This document shows positions 8,405 to 15,604 of a stretch of 32,728 nucleotides of DNA, piece after piece (the stretch's first letter is position 1; each line of letters starts with the position of its first letter). Source of the DNA: Echinicola salinicaeni. GTDB taxonomy: Bacteria > Bacteroidota > Bacteroidia > Cytophagales > Cyclobacteriaceae. A program made the position numbers and the translations under genes. The stretch covers positions 1 through 32,728 of the forward strand of contig NZ_JACODZ010000015.1 of NCBI RefSeq assembly GCF_014280965.1, in the 5' to 3' direction. The notes beneath the pieces were generated by a model, which made no database searches, was not told the origin of the DNA, and worked only from the letters and a program-made list of their open reading frames with translations.

Positions 8405-9049
8405 TCATAGCTCACCGGATTTAGCTTTTGCCTGCATTTCTTCATCAGCGTAAATAGCCATTTCTACTCTTCTATTCTTATTTCTGTTTTCCTCATCGTT
8501 TGGATATTTTGGTTGGGTTTCACCGTACCATTTTTCAATTAATCGTGATCTATCAATACCATTTTCAGCGAGGAAATTAGAAACTGATTTTGCTCTTTTC
8601 TCAGATAAGGACATATTGAATTCTTCACTTCCTGTATCATCAGTATGTCCTTCAATCAATATATAGGTATCACCATATTTCTGGAATACAGGTATGGCCC
8701 TCAAAAGATCATCTTTATAACTTTCGCTTAAGTTGGCGGAATTTATTTCAAACACTAAGCTAGCATCAAAGGTAACGTTGATTCCCTCATCGATTCTTTT
8801 CACCTCCGCAGTAGGAATTGCCTGGGCCAACTCTTTAGCCTGCTGGTCCATTTTTTTACCAATTAAATTACCAGCAGTACCTCCAATGGCAGCTCCTGCT
8901 AATACCCCCCAAATACTTCCTTTGGATACAGCAGCACCAATGGCAGCACCACCTGCAGATCCTATTGCAGTTCCTTTTTGTTGATTGTTCCAATTGGCAC
9001 AGCCCAATAAAACACTTATGCTTAGGATTAAAATAAATAGCTTTTTCAT
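8405..9049 (-). CDS. Glycine-zipper / OmpA-domain lipoprotein
   Basis: 214-aa outer-membrane lipoprotein that probably tethers the membrane to peptidoglycan. The lipobox L-L-G-C places the lipidated Cys at residue 17. Residues about 26-66 are a glycine-zipper membrane motif (G-T-A-I-G-S-A-G-G-A-A-I-G, then A-G-A-A-I-G-G-T-A-G). Residues about 90-200 form an OmpA C-terminal domain with I-E-G-H-T-D-D-T-G, then L-S-E-K-R-A-K-S-V and N-R-R-V-E, the peptidoglycan-binding signature. This matches the YiaD-type architecture. The TPR gene lies 27 bases upstream on the same strand, so the two are probably an operon. Confidence 0.92.
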   Translation of the reverse strand: MKKLFILILSISVLLGCANWNNQQKGTAIGSAGGAAIGAAVSKGSIWGVLAGAAIGGTAGNLIGKKMDQQAKELAQAIPTAEVKRIDEGINVTFDASLVFEINSANLSESYKDDLLRAIPVFQKYGDTYILIEGHTDDTGSEEFNMSLSEKRAKSVSNFLAENGIDRSRLIEKWYGETQPKYPNDEENRNKNRRVEMAIYADEEMQAKAKSGEL

Positions 9050-9076
9050 GGTCCAATTTGTTTTCAGTTAGTGGAG

Positions 9077-9910
9077 TTAATTGCATACTAAAGCGGAGAA
9101 CATATCCATGCTCATGTCTTCCCATCCCAAACTCAAGGCCTTGCTGAGATCAGAACAGAGTACATCTTTTTCATCTGAAGTCATTTTATCCCGAAGTTCA
9201 TTTGCCTTATTGGTCCCATATTTATTCTCCAGTTTTTTAAAAGAAACTTTTGTACGGCTAATAGAAACATCTAAGGGGTCATGACCTTTATTTAAGGCCT
9301 CATCATAATTAGCATAAGCTTTTTCATATTCATTATAATAAAGATTCATATCACCTCTCTGGATTATAAAAGACGTTTTTTCGGGACTCAATTCAATAGC
9401 TTTATCCAGATAGATATCCGCGGAATCTCGATCATTGAGTTGCCTACTATAAATCCTTGCCATTAATGCATAGTTATTGGCTCTTTCATTCGTGTTTTGA
9501 TTCATTTCTGTCAGCTCAATTACTTTTTGTAATTCTGATTTAGAACCTTCCAGATCACCCAATTTGTTTAATGCTATTCCTTTATGGAAATGTGCCAACA
9601 GGCTTTTGTCCTTGGTTAATTTCAGTGCAGCATCAGCTTCCACTATGGCCTGTTCATATTGCTGAAGTCCATTATAGGCCTCAGCTTTACTTGTTGCAGC
9701 AATTTCTTTGGCATCTTTTGTTTTGCAGTTGCCACTAAACTCATCTAGTTTAGCCAGTGCCTCTGTATAGGATTCATCCCCTAAATGTTCATTTACTTCT
9801 TCCAATATGGCCTTACATTTCTTTCCCATGGTGAAAGTCTGGGAATGGATGGGCTGGTATGACATTAGGAATATTAGAATGAGAATCAAGTAATTTGATT
9901 TTCCTTTCAT
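9077..9910 (-). CDS. Secreted tetratricopeptide repeat protein
   Basis: 277 aa, signal peptide to about residue 24 (I-H-S-Q). The rest is helical with TPR signatures: A-x-A-Y-N-G-L-Q-Q-Y-E-Q-A-I-V-E-A-D-A-A-L-K-L, H-F-H-K-G-I-A-L-N-K-L-G-D-L-E, A-L-M-A-R-I-Y and A-Y-A-N-Y-D-E-A-L-N-K-G. It has about five repeats over residues 30-220 and ends in a Cys-containing tail. It is probably a periplasmic scaffold. It sits directly upstream of the OmpA lipoprotein gene (27-base gap), which suggests they act in the same envelope complex; that link is inference. Confidence 0.85.
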   Translation of the reverse strand: MKGKSNYLILILIFLMSYQPIHSQTFTMGKKCKAILEEVNEHLGDESYTEALAKLDEFSGNCKTKDAKEIAATSKAEAYNGLQQYEQAIVEADAALKLTKDKSLLAHFHKGIALNKLGDLEGSKSELQKVIELTEMNQNTNERANNYALMARIYSRQLNDRDSADIYLDKAIELSPEKTSFIIQRGDMNLYYNEYEKAYANYDEALNKGHDPLDVSISRTKVSFKKLENKYGTNKANELRDKMTSDEKDVLCSDLSKALSLGWEDMSMDMFSALVCN

Positions 9911-10245
9911 TACAATTATGTTATGATTTTGGACTCAATGGAATAGTATTAGTCTGGCGACATTAAATAGCTAGCGCTATACCTTGGTGAATCATTTTAA
10001 TGCTTTAAAGTGATGTTTTAATTCTTTAATAATCATTTGATTGCTTTTAGAACTCCTTCGATAAAATTAAAAAGTAAAGCGCAGCATAATTATTTAAAAA
10101 TTGGTCAATCTGCTTAAAATTATAGGATTTAGCAAGACTTATAATTACAGCTAGTAGTTACCATTTATTAGGGATGTAATACATGTAATGATCGTAATTA
10201 TCAGGTATTTATTCAGATATTAATATTTACTCGTAAAGACAAGTT
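9911..10245. other. Intergenic region without a gene
   Basis: 335 bases, AT-rich, with no open frame that looks coding. A short inverted repeat ATAGC-TAGC-GCTAT lies at 9967-9980, just upstream of the TPR gene. The region must contain the TPR gene promoter and the 3' end of the DUF6515 transcript, but I see no consensus promoter or terminator. Confidence 0.6.
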
Positions 10246-11199
10246 TTAATTTTCTTCTTCTTCAACCTGAACTACTTCATACATGTTTTTCCCATCTAGC
10301 TGAATAGGCTGGTAATAGGTTTCACCATATTGTACATAGGTTTGATGGCCAATTTTCACTTCTTCTGCTCCTTCAGGTAGATTTTCTACTATTGTACCAG
10401 CAGTAGGAGGAACAACGGTATAGCCTTCATCTGTCTTCTCATAATAGGTCCCTCCATAGTAATAGTTATTGGTGGTTTCATTTACCACTACTGTAGTAGT
10501 TTCTTTTGGTAAGGTTTGAACAGTGGCACCTACAGGGGGTTCTACCACGGTATACCCGTTATTGCTTTGGACGTAATAAACACCGTTATCATAGTGATAC
10601 CTTTGGTTTTCAATGGAAATCACGATAGCGGTAGCAGCTAATGAAGCAACAAAAAATCCCCAAGGATGCCAGGCAGGCCCCCAATAATAAGGTCTAAAAG
10701 GATGATAATAATACGGTCTATAGCAATAGTACCTGTATCTACCATAACTATAGGGTGGTCTATAATAAGGACGAGGGTTTCTTATCACTACAGTACTTCT
10801 TCTTATATTCACTCGATTGTTTACAGAAGGCCTGGGGTGATTTACAGGCCTAGAGTGGTTTGGGCGATTTTCATAATTGGGCCTATTCGTAGATGGTCTT
10901 GTTGTACTAGGCCTAGAATTGCTAGGTCTATTATAACTAGGCCGGCTTGTAGGTCTGGATGTATTAGGTCTCGCTTGACTGGGCCTTGACTGAGGACGTC
11001 TAGTATTATTAAAGTTGGGTCTTTGCCTTGACTTTTGGGCACCACCGTTTATACTTCTTCCTGAAGTAGGTCTTGACTGTACACCACCTCGAGAAGGAGC
11101 ATGCCTCAACCGCTGTGCAGTTAATGAGTCTGGTATTAGCATTAATAAACAAATACAAATACCTAAGATTAATTTTAGTTTTGGGGGATTCATCATCAT
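10246..11199 (-). CDS. DUF6515 family protein, Arg/Pro-rich
   Basis: 317 aa. Three consecutive ATG codons (11193-11199) open the gene, so the exact start is ambiguous. A signal peptide ends near S-L-T-A-Q. Residues about 60-124 are a low-complexity tract of R-P-S/R-P-N/R-P-T units. Residues about 143-180 are rich in Tyr, Pro and Arg. A hydrophobic, probably membrane, segment covers about 181-197. The C-terminal part holds duplicated modules with Y-Y-x(5)-G-Y-T-V-V-x-P-P-x-A/G-x-T/V-x(2)-L-P, typical of DUF6515. The tail is acidic (EEEEN). No function is known. The gene starts 6 bases after the DUF2092 gene ends, so it is almost certainly in one operon with it. Confidence 0.82.
   Translation of the reverse strand: MMMNPPKLKLILGICICLLMLIPDSLTAQRLRHAPSRGGVQSRPTSGRSINGGAQKSRQRPNFNNTRRPQSRPSQARPNTSRPTSRPSYNRPSNSRPSTTRPSTNRPNYENRPNHSRPVNHPRPSVNNRVNIRRSTVVIRNPRPYYRPPYSYGRYRYYCYRPYYYHPFRPYYWGPAWHPWGFFVASLAATAIVISIENQRYHYDNGVYYVQSNNGYTVVEPPVGATVQTLPKETTTVVVNETTNNYYYGGTYYEKTDEGYTVVPPTAGTIVENLPEGAEEVKIGHQTYVQYGETYYQPIQLDGKNMYEVVQVEEEEN
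10828..11022 (-). repeat. Arg-Pro low-complexity coding repeat
   Basis: Degenerate tandem coding repeat within the DUF6515 gene. On the plus strand it reads as repeated variants of GGCCTAG or GGTCTAG spaced 9-18 bases, encoding N/S-x-R-P units. It is a protein repeat and not an intergenic element. Confidence 0.75.
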
Positions 11200-11205
11200 A
11201 CTTCA

Positions 11206-11955
11206 CTATAAAGGTTTTGGAAGAATGGAAACAAGTTTTGACCCTGGTGGTGGGCTAAAATCAAATATTTTATCAGGATATTCTATATTAACCTTCCAAT
11301 CTGAAAATGTGGCTTCATACTGGCTGGCTACTTCCTTTCCATAATTGATAATTAACAATTTTAAAGGAAGACCCAATGTGTCGTTTGAAATCCATATTTG
11401 AACATTCATTTCATCTTTGATAGCGGTAATTTGGAATGTTTCTTTTCCTTCAATTGTTTTCTTTCCTAAAAAATATATTTGATCGAAATCATCAATTAGG
11501 TCATCAGTAAATGAAGGATAAAAAAAGTCCGCTGCAGGAAAATCAACTCCAAACTTGTAATTAACACTATCTATCATACTCAATGTGTTATTTGGAGCAG
11601 CAATAGTTGTATAATTATTTTCATCAAATGAATACCTGGTAAAGGAATTTCCATCATAATAAAATCCACGCCTTCCAGGATAACCATTAGCAAGTACCAA
11701 CATTTTATCCGGCCCCTGCATGACTACCTCATAATCGGTGAATTCTTTAGAATAAGCTGAAAAGTGATAAGTATTGGGGTGATCTGCTGAAGTTGAAAGA
11801 TGAAAGCTGCAAGACTGTAATTGACCGATTACTTCACTCATGCGGTCAAGAATATAAATAGCTGTTGAATCAATTGACTTTTCTTGTGAATAAGAGAAAA
11901 GGGGATAGCAAATTAGTACAAATAGGAAGAACAGTATTCTCATGTTTTTATCCAT
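11206..11955 (-). CDS. DUF2092 domain-containing secreted protein
   Basis: 249 aa (245 if the ATG at 11943 is used, which gives a cleaner signal peptide M-R-I-L-F-F-L-F-V-L-I-C ending at F-S-Y-S-Q). The mature protein matches the DUF2092 pattern: an I-L-D-R-M-S-E-V-I-G helix, then strands with V-V-M-Q-G-P-D-K-M-L-V, R-G-F-Y-Y-D-G-N-S-F-T-R-Y, and W-I-S-N-D-T-L-G-L-P-L-K-L. It looks like the LolA/LppX half-barrel fold, so it may bind a lipid or hydrophobic ligand in the periplasm (inference). Operon with the DUF6515 gene. A 15-base palindrome lies 30 bases upstream of the start. Confidence 0.8.
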   Translation of the reverse strand: MDKNMRILFFLFVLICYPLFSYSQEKSIDSTAIYILDRMSEVIGQLQSCSFHLSTSADHPNTYHFSAYSKEFTDYEVVMQGPDKMLVLANGYPGRRGFYYDGNSFTRYSFDENNYTTIAAPNNTLSMIDSVNYKFGVDFPAADFFYPSFTDDLIDDFDQIYFLGKKTIEGKETFQITAIKDEMNVQIWISNDTLGLPLKLLIINYGKEVASQYEATFSDWKVNIEYPDKIFDFSPPPGSKLVSILPKPL

Positions 11956-11984
11956 TTATTACCTAGTATGAGGAGATGATTAAC

Positions 11985-11999
11985 AGATTATCATAATCT
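11985..11999. promoter_or_regulatory. Palindrome upstream of DUF2092-DUF6515 operon
   Basis: AGATTAT-C-ATAATCT, a perfect 7+1+7 palindrome 30 bases before the annotated DUF2092 start. Position and symmetry fit a dimeric repressor site, but AT-rich palindromes occur by chance, so this is tentative. Confidence 0.3.
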
Positions 12000-12090
12000 A
12001 TTTATCTTTCAAATTAATTTAAAGAGGATGGAGTTGAAGTCCGAAGACTTTATGAATTATGCTGACAACTGTTATAAATATTGTCATATC

Positions 12091-13215
12091 TTATTTGTTC
12101 GAGGGGAATTTCAAAAAATGACTGATATAATCTATAGCATTATATCCTGTAAACTCTTTAAAGGAATTGATAAAGGTAGTGCGATTTTTGAAGCCACTTT
12201 TCTTAGCTAATATATCCAAAGTAAGTTTAGATATGGCTCCTTTTTTAATTATTGATTGGCTGTATATTATCCTTTGCTGGTTAATATAGTCTTCAAAACT
12301 TAAGCCTTCTTTTTCCCGAAAATAGGAATGAAGTTCAGTACTTGTTACACCTAATTCCTTTGCCATTTGTTCGATATTAAAATATTCACCCAAGTGTGGC
12401 TTATGTTTATTCAAATAAGTCTCTAATTGTTTTTCTAGCCTTTTATACTTATCATTTTCTATTTGGATTTTGGTATTTATATCGGACTTTAGCCACTTCT
12501 TTTCTATTGGAGCTGGTAATAAGTCAAATAAGAAATCAGGTCTGAAAAACAAAGACAAACTAATTATTAGAATACCCAGAGATTCCATAAAATTAATTAA
12601 AAAGGAATCCTGAGTAGAATACCCTGAAATTTTAAATATGAAGAAGGGAACAAAAATGAAAGGCAAAATCATGATATAAAATTTCACCCATTTAAACCAG
12701 CCCTTAAGTACCTTGATTTTCTTTTGTTTTTTTAAATATAAAATTCTTAAAGTAATATTAAGTTCAATAAACCAATAGAATCCCATTTGAAGGTAAACCA
12801 AAACTGTTACAGGTTCTATTAAACTATTAATAGATTTATTACTATAGTTGATTACTCCCAATGCCAGTATTACACATGTTAGTGTAAAATGGATAAAAAT
12901 ATCGTAGGCCTTTAACTTTTTATTAATCAATAAATTAATGTGTAAATAATGGATTGGCACAAAAAAAGACATCAACACTAACACTAAAAACTCTGGCCTA
13001 ATAAACACAAAAAAATGTTCGAACTGCTCAATAGAAGCAATTATATTCAAGGAAATCCATAGAAAAATACTGAAGAACATTAAACTTAGAAGTCTTATGG
13101 CGATTCTTTGATTTTTGATTTGACTAGAATAGGATAGAAGAACAATGGCTGCAATAAGCGAAGCTGTTACCGCCAATAATTGGAAAATTAAACTTGATGA
13201 GATATTAATTTGCAT
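12091..13215 (-). CDS. Membrane-anchored AraC family transcriptional regulator (1)
   Basis: 374 aa from the ATG at 13215, which has AAGGAT just before it; a TTG at 13242 is the alternative. Residues about 1-230 hold six or seven hydrophobic helices with little in the way of soluble sensor domain. Residues about 270-372 are an AraC-type double helix-turn-helix: I-E-Q-M-A-K-E-L-G-V-T-S-T-E-L-H-S-Y-F-R-E, then I-I-Y-S-Q-S-I-I-K-K-G, and K-K-S-G-F-K-N-R-T-T-F-I-N-S-F-K-E-F-T-G-Y. This membrane-HTH design is common in Bacteroidota. It probably senses a membrane or envelope signal; the ligand is unknown. Tandem with a similar gene upstream. Confidence 0.87.
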   Translation of the reverse strand: MQINISSSLIFQLLAVTASLIAAIVLLSYSSQIKNQRIAIRLLSLMFFSIFLWISLNIIASIEQFEHFFVFIRPEFLVLVLMSFFVPIHYLHINLLINKKLKAYDIFIHFTLTCVILALGVINYSNKSINSLIEPVTVLVYLQMGFYWFIELNITLRILYLKKQKKIKVLKGWFKWVKFYIMILPFIFVPFFIFKISGYSTQDSFLINFMESLGILIISLSLFFRPDFLFDLLPAPIEKKWLKSDINTKIQIENDKYKRLEKQLETYLNKHKPHLGEYFNIEQMAKELGVTSTELHSYFREKEGLSFEDYINQQRIIYSQSIIKKGAISKLTLDILAKKSGFKNRTTFINSFKEFTGYNAIDYISHFLKFPSNK

Positions 13216-13417
13216 ATCCTTAAAGAAATTTTTTAACAACAAATTAGAATGTCATCCTTATTGAATTACTTAATTTGAAGCAATACAATATGATTACTGA
13301 TCCTATCAACTATAAAAAGACTGATAGCTATTGCCGTTAAATTAAAAATACTTTTAATGGAATATGGAATTAATAAAATTCGAAATGCCAAAATTTATAA
13401 TTTTGGCTAAGTTTTGA

Positions 13418-14617
13418 TTATTTGAAATTTTTGATGAATTCAGAGGGAGTCTGACCGGAGAATTTTTTAAAAGCAGCCCTAAATGAATTCCGATTGCTAA
13501 ATCCACAATCAAAAGCTAAACCCTCAAGCGTTATATTCTTCCATTCACCAGCCCTGATTTTTTGTTTACAGTGCTCAATTCTATACTTATTTAAAAAGTC
13601 ATTAAAATTCACCCCTTTTTGTTTATTAATAAATGAACTCAATATATATAGGGGGATATCAAGTTCTTCTGACATATCATTAAGATTATAGCCCTGGTTC
13701 AAGTATGGAGCATTATTTTCTATATGATCGTTTAATTTAAGGTCTATTTCTAAGATTCTTGATTCACTTAAGAACTTTGAGGTATAAGAATTACCATTGG
13801 TCATACCCTTATTTCTTTTTTTGCTTTTCTCCTTTCTTGAAGATGGATTCATGACATAAGCAAAACCATATAAGATCTTAGGTTGCCTAAATAAGTAAAT
13901 ACAAGTACTTAAAATAACTAGAGCCCCAGCACCTTGACTAAAATCTTCATAAATTTCATTTTGGAATGGGGAATAAGAATAGATGAAATAAGGATAGAAT
14001 AGAAAAAACTGAATGGAAATAAAAAAGAAAACCCAATTTAGAATGAGTTGATTTCTTTCTTTGAACTCTTTTTCTTGGTTGCTTATGAATCTGATTATTA
14101 GTTCAAGCTGTAGTATAAAATATATTCCGAAGAATATATGATACATAATATTTACTGACTCAACAGGAATGAAAGATAACTGTAAAAATAAAGAATCACT
14201 TTGCAAGCCTGATTCCCCCATATTTAATAAGTTGATTTTTTCTTCGTGGGTTGAAATTAGATAAGGAATACTGTCAATCAGCACTAGGAGAAATGGGATA
14301 ATATGGACAAAATCCTTTCGCGAAAAGGAGAATGAATAAAGTAGTTTTCTTATATAAAGATAGGAAAGTGGAATAAACAAAAAGCATAGTATATTGCTTA
14401 TTTTGGCAGCAAGGGGAAACTGATAAATCATATTACTATCCGTAATAATCCCGGCAATAATAATCATTACCATTACTATCAAGGCTAAGCTTAAAAACAA
14501 TCTGGACTTTTCCCTAGCATCTTTGAATGATAATAATATTAAAATGGTGATTACCCCCAAAGCAACGGCCAACAGGTTGGTTAAAGTCAGTAGATTAAAT
14601 TGCGTTGTCATATTCAT
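13418..14617 (-). CDS. Membrane-anchored AraC family transcriptional regulator (2)
   Basis: 399 aa with the same architecture as the next gene downstream: about seven transmembrane helices in residues 1-245 (first helix L-L-T-L-T-N-L-L-A-V-A-L-G-V-I-T-I), a basic linker (S-S-R-K-E-K-S-K-K-R-N-K), then an AraC C-terminal domain (L-N-D-M-S-E-E-L-D-I-P, F-D-C-G-F-S-N-R-N-S-F-R-A-A-F-K-K-F-S-G-Q-T-P-S-E-F). The G-F-x-N-R-x-S/T-F signature is the second helix-turn-helix. It is probably a diverged paralogue of the neighbour, 200 bases away. A -7 box (14675-14682) and a long-range inverted repeat lie upstream. Confidence 0.88.
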   Translation of the reverse strand: MNMTTQFNLLTLTNLLAVALGVITILILLSFKDAREKSRLFLSLALIVMVMIIIAGIITDSNMIYQFPLAAKISNILCFLFIPLSYLYIRKLLYSFSFSRKDFVHIIPFLLVLIDSIPYLISTHEEKINLLNMGESGLQSDSLFLQLSFIPVESVNIMYHIFFGIYFILQLELIIRFISNQEKEFKERNQLILNWVFFFISIQFFLFYPYFIYSYSPFQNEIYEDFSQGAGALVILSTCIYLFRQPKILYGFAYVMNPSSRKEKSKKRNKGMTNGNSYTSKFLSESRILEIDLKLNDHIENNAPYLNQGYNLNDMSEELDIPLYILSSFINKQKGVNFNDFLNKYRIEHCKQKIRAGEWKNITLEGLAFDCGFSNRNSFRAAFKKFSGQTPSEFIKNFK

Positions 14618-14674
14618 CTATTAGCGTTTTAATTGAAAAAATGAGTTAAATAGTGGCTCTGTTAAAACTAAAGT

Positions 14675-14682
14675 CAAAATTA
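14675..14682 (-). promoter_or_regulatory. -7 promoter element for AraC-type regulator 2
   Basis: TAATTTTG on the minus strand matches TAnnTTTG and lies 58 bases upstream of the ATG at 14617. No good -33 TTTG at the expected distance. It is next to one arm (14687-14698) of the long-range inverted repeat. Confidence 0.35.
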
Positions 14683-15045
14683 TTTCAATTCGAAATAAGT
14701 TTAATATATAGTATAAATATTTTAAACTCCATGTATTAAATAAATGTTATTTTTTTGAATTTATTTGAGATTGTACCCCTTAAGCTACTGAATTTAACAA
14801 ACTATAAAATATGGACTATTTAAAATCTATTTAATAATTAATTCATGCTTATTGAAATCTTTGATAAAATATATGAATTATTTCGAATTATTCTAAATGC
14901 ATTTCTAATTAATAATTAGAATCATTAAGTAAAAAAAACAATAAAATTCCTATGAATGATTAAAATAGGTGTATCAACGATAGCTCATTGGATTAAATGG
15001 GTTTTTAATATATTTTTCACTTACTATCCTTTTATTTTTTCCATT

Positions 15046-15079
15046 TTTGGAAAGCCCATGATAGAATAGTTTATATTTC
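15046..15079 (+). promoter_or_regulatory. Putative promoter of the Nudix gene
   Basis: TTTG at 15046-15049 and TATATTTC at 15072-15079 (one mismatch to TAnnTTTG), separated by 22 bases, slightly longer than usual. The predicted start of transcription falls about 15 bases before the ATG at 15101. Confidence 0.4.
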
Positions 15080-15100
15080 AAATAGGTTAATTATAATTAT

Positions 15101-15505
15101 ATGGATTGGAATAATTGGGATTGTACATATAGGGTAAGTATTAAAGCATTTATTGTAAATGATTTGGGTGGATTCTTAATCGTGAGGGAAGATAATGGCC
15201 TCTGGGATTTACCTGGTGGTGGGCTTGATAGAGGAGAAAGCCCTAAAGATTGCATTTATCGTGAAATCAATGAAGAAATGGGCTTAAAGCCGATTAAGAT
15301 AGAGCCAAGGCCCATGCTGCTTTTTTCTTCTAATAATCCAAAAGGGGAGCCCATTGTAAATGTTCTTTATGAAACACAATTAGCTCATTTGGATTTCACC
15401 TCTACAACTGAGTGCCGTGAATTAAAATTTATTCATAAAAAAGCAGATCTGCATGGACTTACTACCTACCAAAACGTTCTGGATCTTGTAGAAATGATAT
15501 TTTAA
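15101..15505 (+). CDS. Nudix hydrolase
   Basis: 134-aa Nudix-fold pyrophosphohydrolase, a small single-domain enzyme that cleaves a nucleoside diphosphate linked to some moiety. The Nudix box is complete: G40-x5-E46-x7-R54-E55-I-N-E58-E59-x-G61 (G-L-D-R-G-E ... R-E-I-N-E-E-M-G-L), preceded by G-L-W-D-L-P-G-G. The substrate cannot be assigned; it lacks extra domains. It has its own promoter-like sequence and is convergent with the surface-repeat gene, separated by a short hairpin. Confidence 0.9.
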   Translation: MDWNNWDCTYRVSIKAFIVNDLGGFLIVREDNGLWDLPGGGLDRGESPKDCIYREINEEMGLKPIKIEPRPMLLFSSNNPKGEPIVNVLYETQLAHLDFTSTTECRELKFIHKKADLHGLTTYQNVLDLVEMIF

Positions 15506-15533
15506 ATATTGGACTTTAATATTTCTTTGAGAT

Positions 15534-15572
15534 CCCTATCCACCAATTTTATTGAAATCAAGGTGGATAGGG
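15534..15572. terminator. Candidate terminator hairpin between convergent genes
   Basis: Perfect 11-bp arms CCCTATCCACC (15534-15544) and GGTGGATAGGG (15562-15572) with a 17-base AT-rich loop. It sits between the Nudix gene (plus) and the surface-repeat gene (minus). T tracts are short and interrupted, so termination efficiency is uncertain. Confidence 0.55.
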
Positions 15573-15604
15573 CTTATTAATGCTTATTATTCAATTTAAG
15601 ACAT

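Larger units (their letters stand above)
14618..15100. other. AT-rich intergenic region between divergent genes
   Basis: 483 bases with no coding frame, between the divergent AraC-type and Nudix genes. It holds candidate promoters for both sides. A 12-base sequence AATTCGAAATAA (14687-14698) recurs inverted as TTATTTCGAATT (14878-14889). A 19-base palindrome TTCTAATTA-A-TAATTAGAA lies at 14903-14921. These look like regulator-binding sites but could be chance in such AT-rich DNA. Confidence 0.6.

Noticed and set aside
12028-12210. 60-codon plus-strand open frame
   Set aside because: Mostly antisense to the end of the AraC-type gene; no recognisable domain or promoter.
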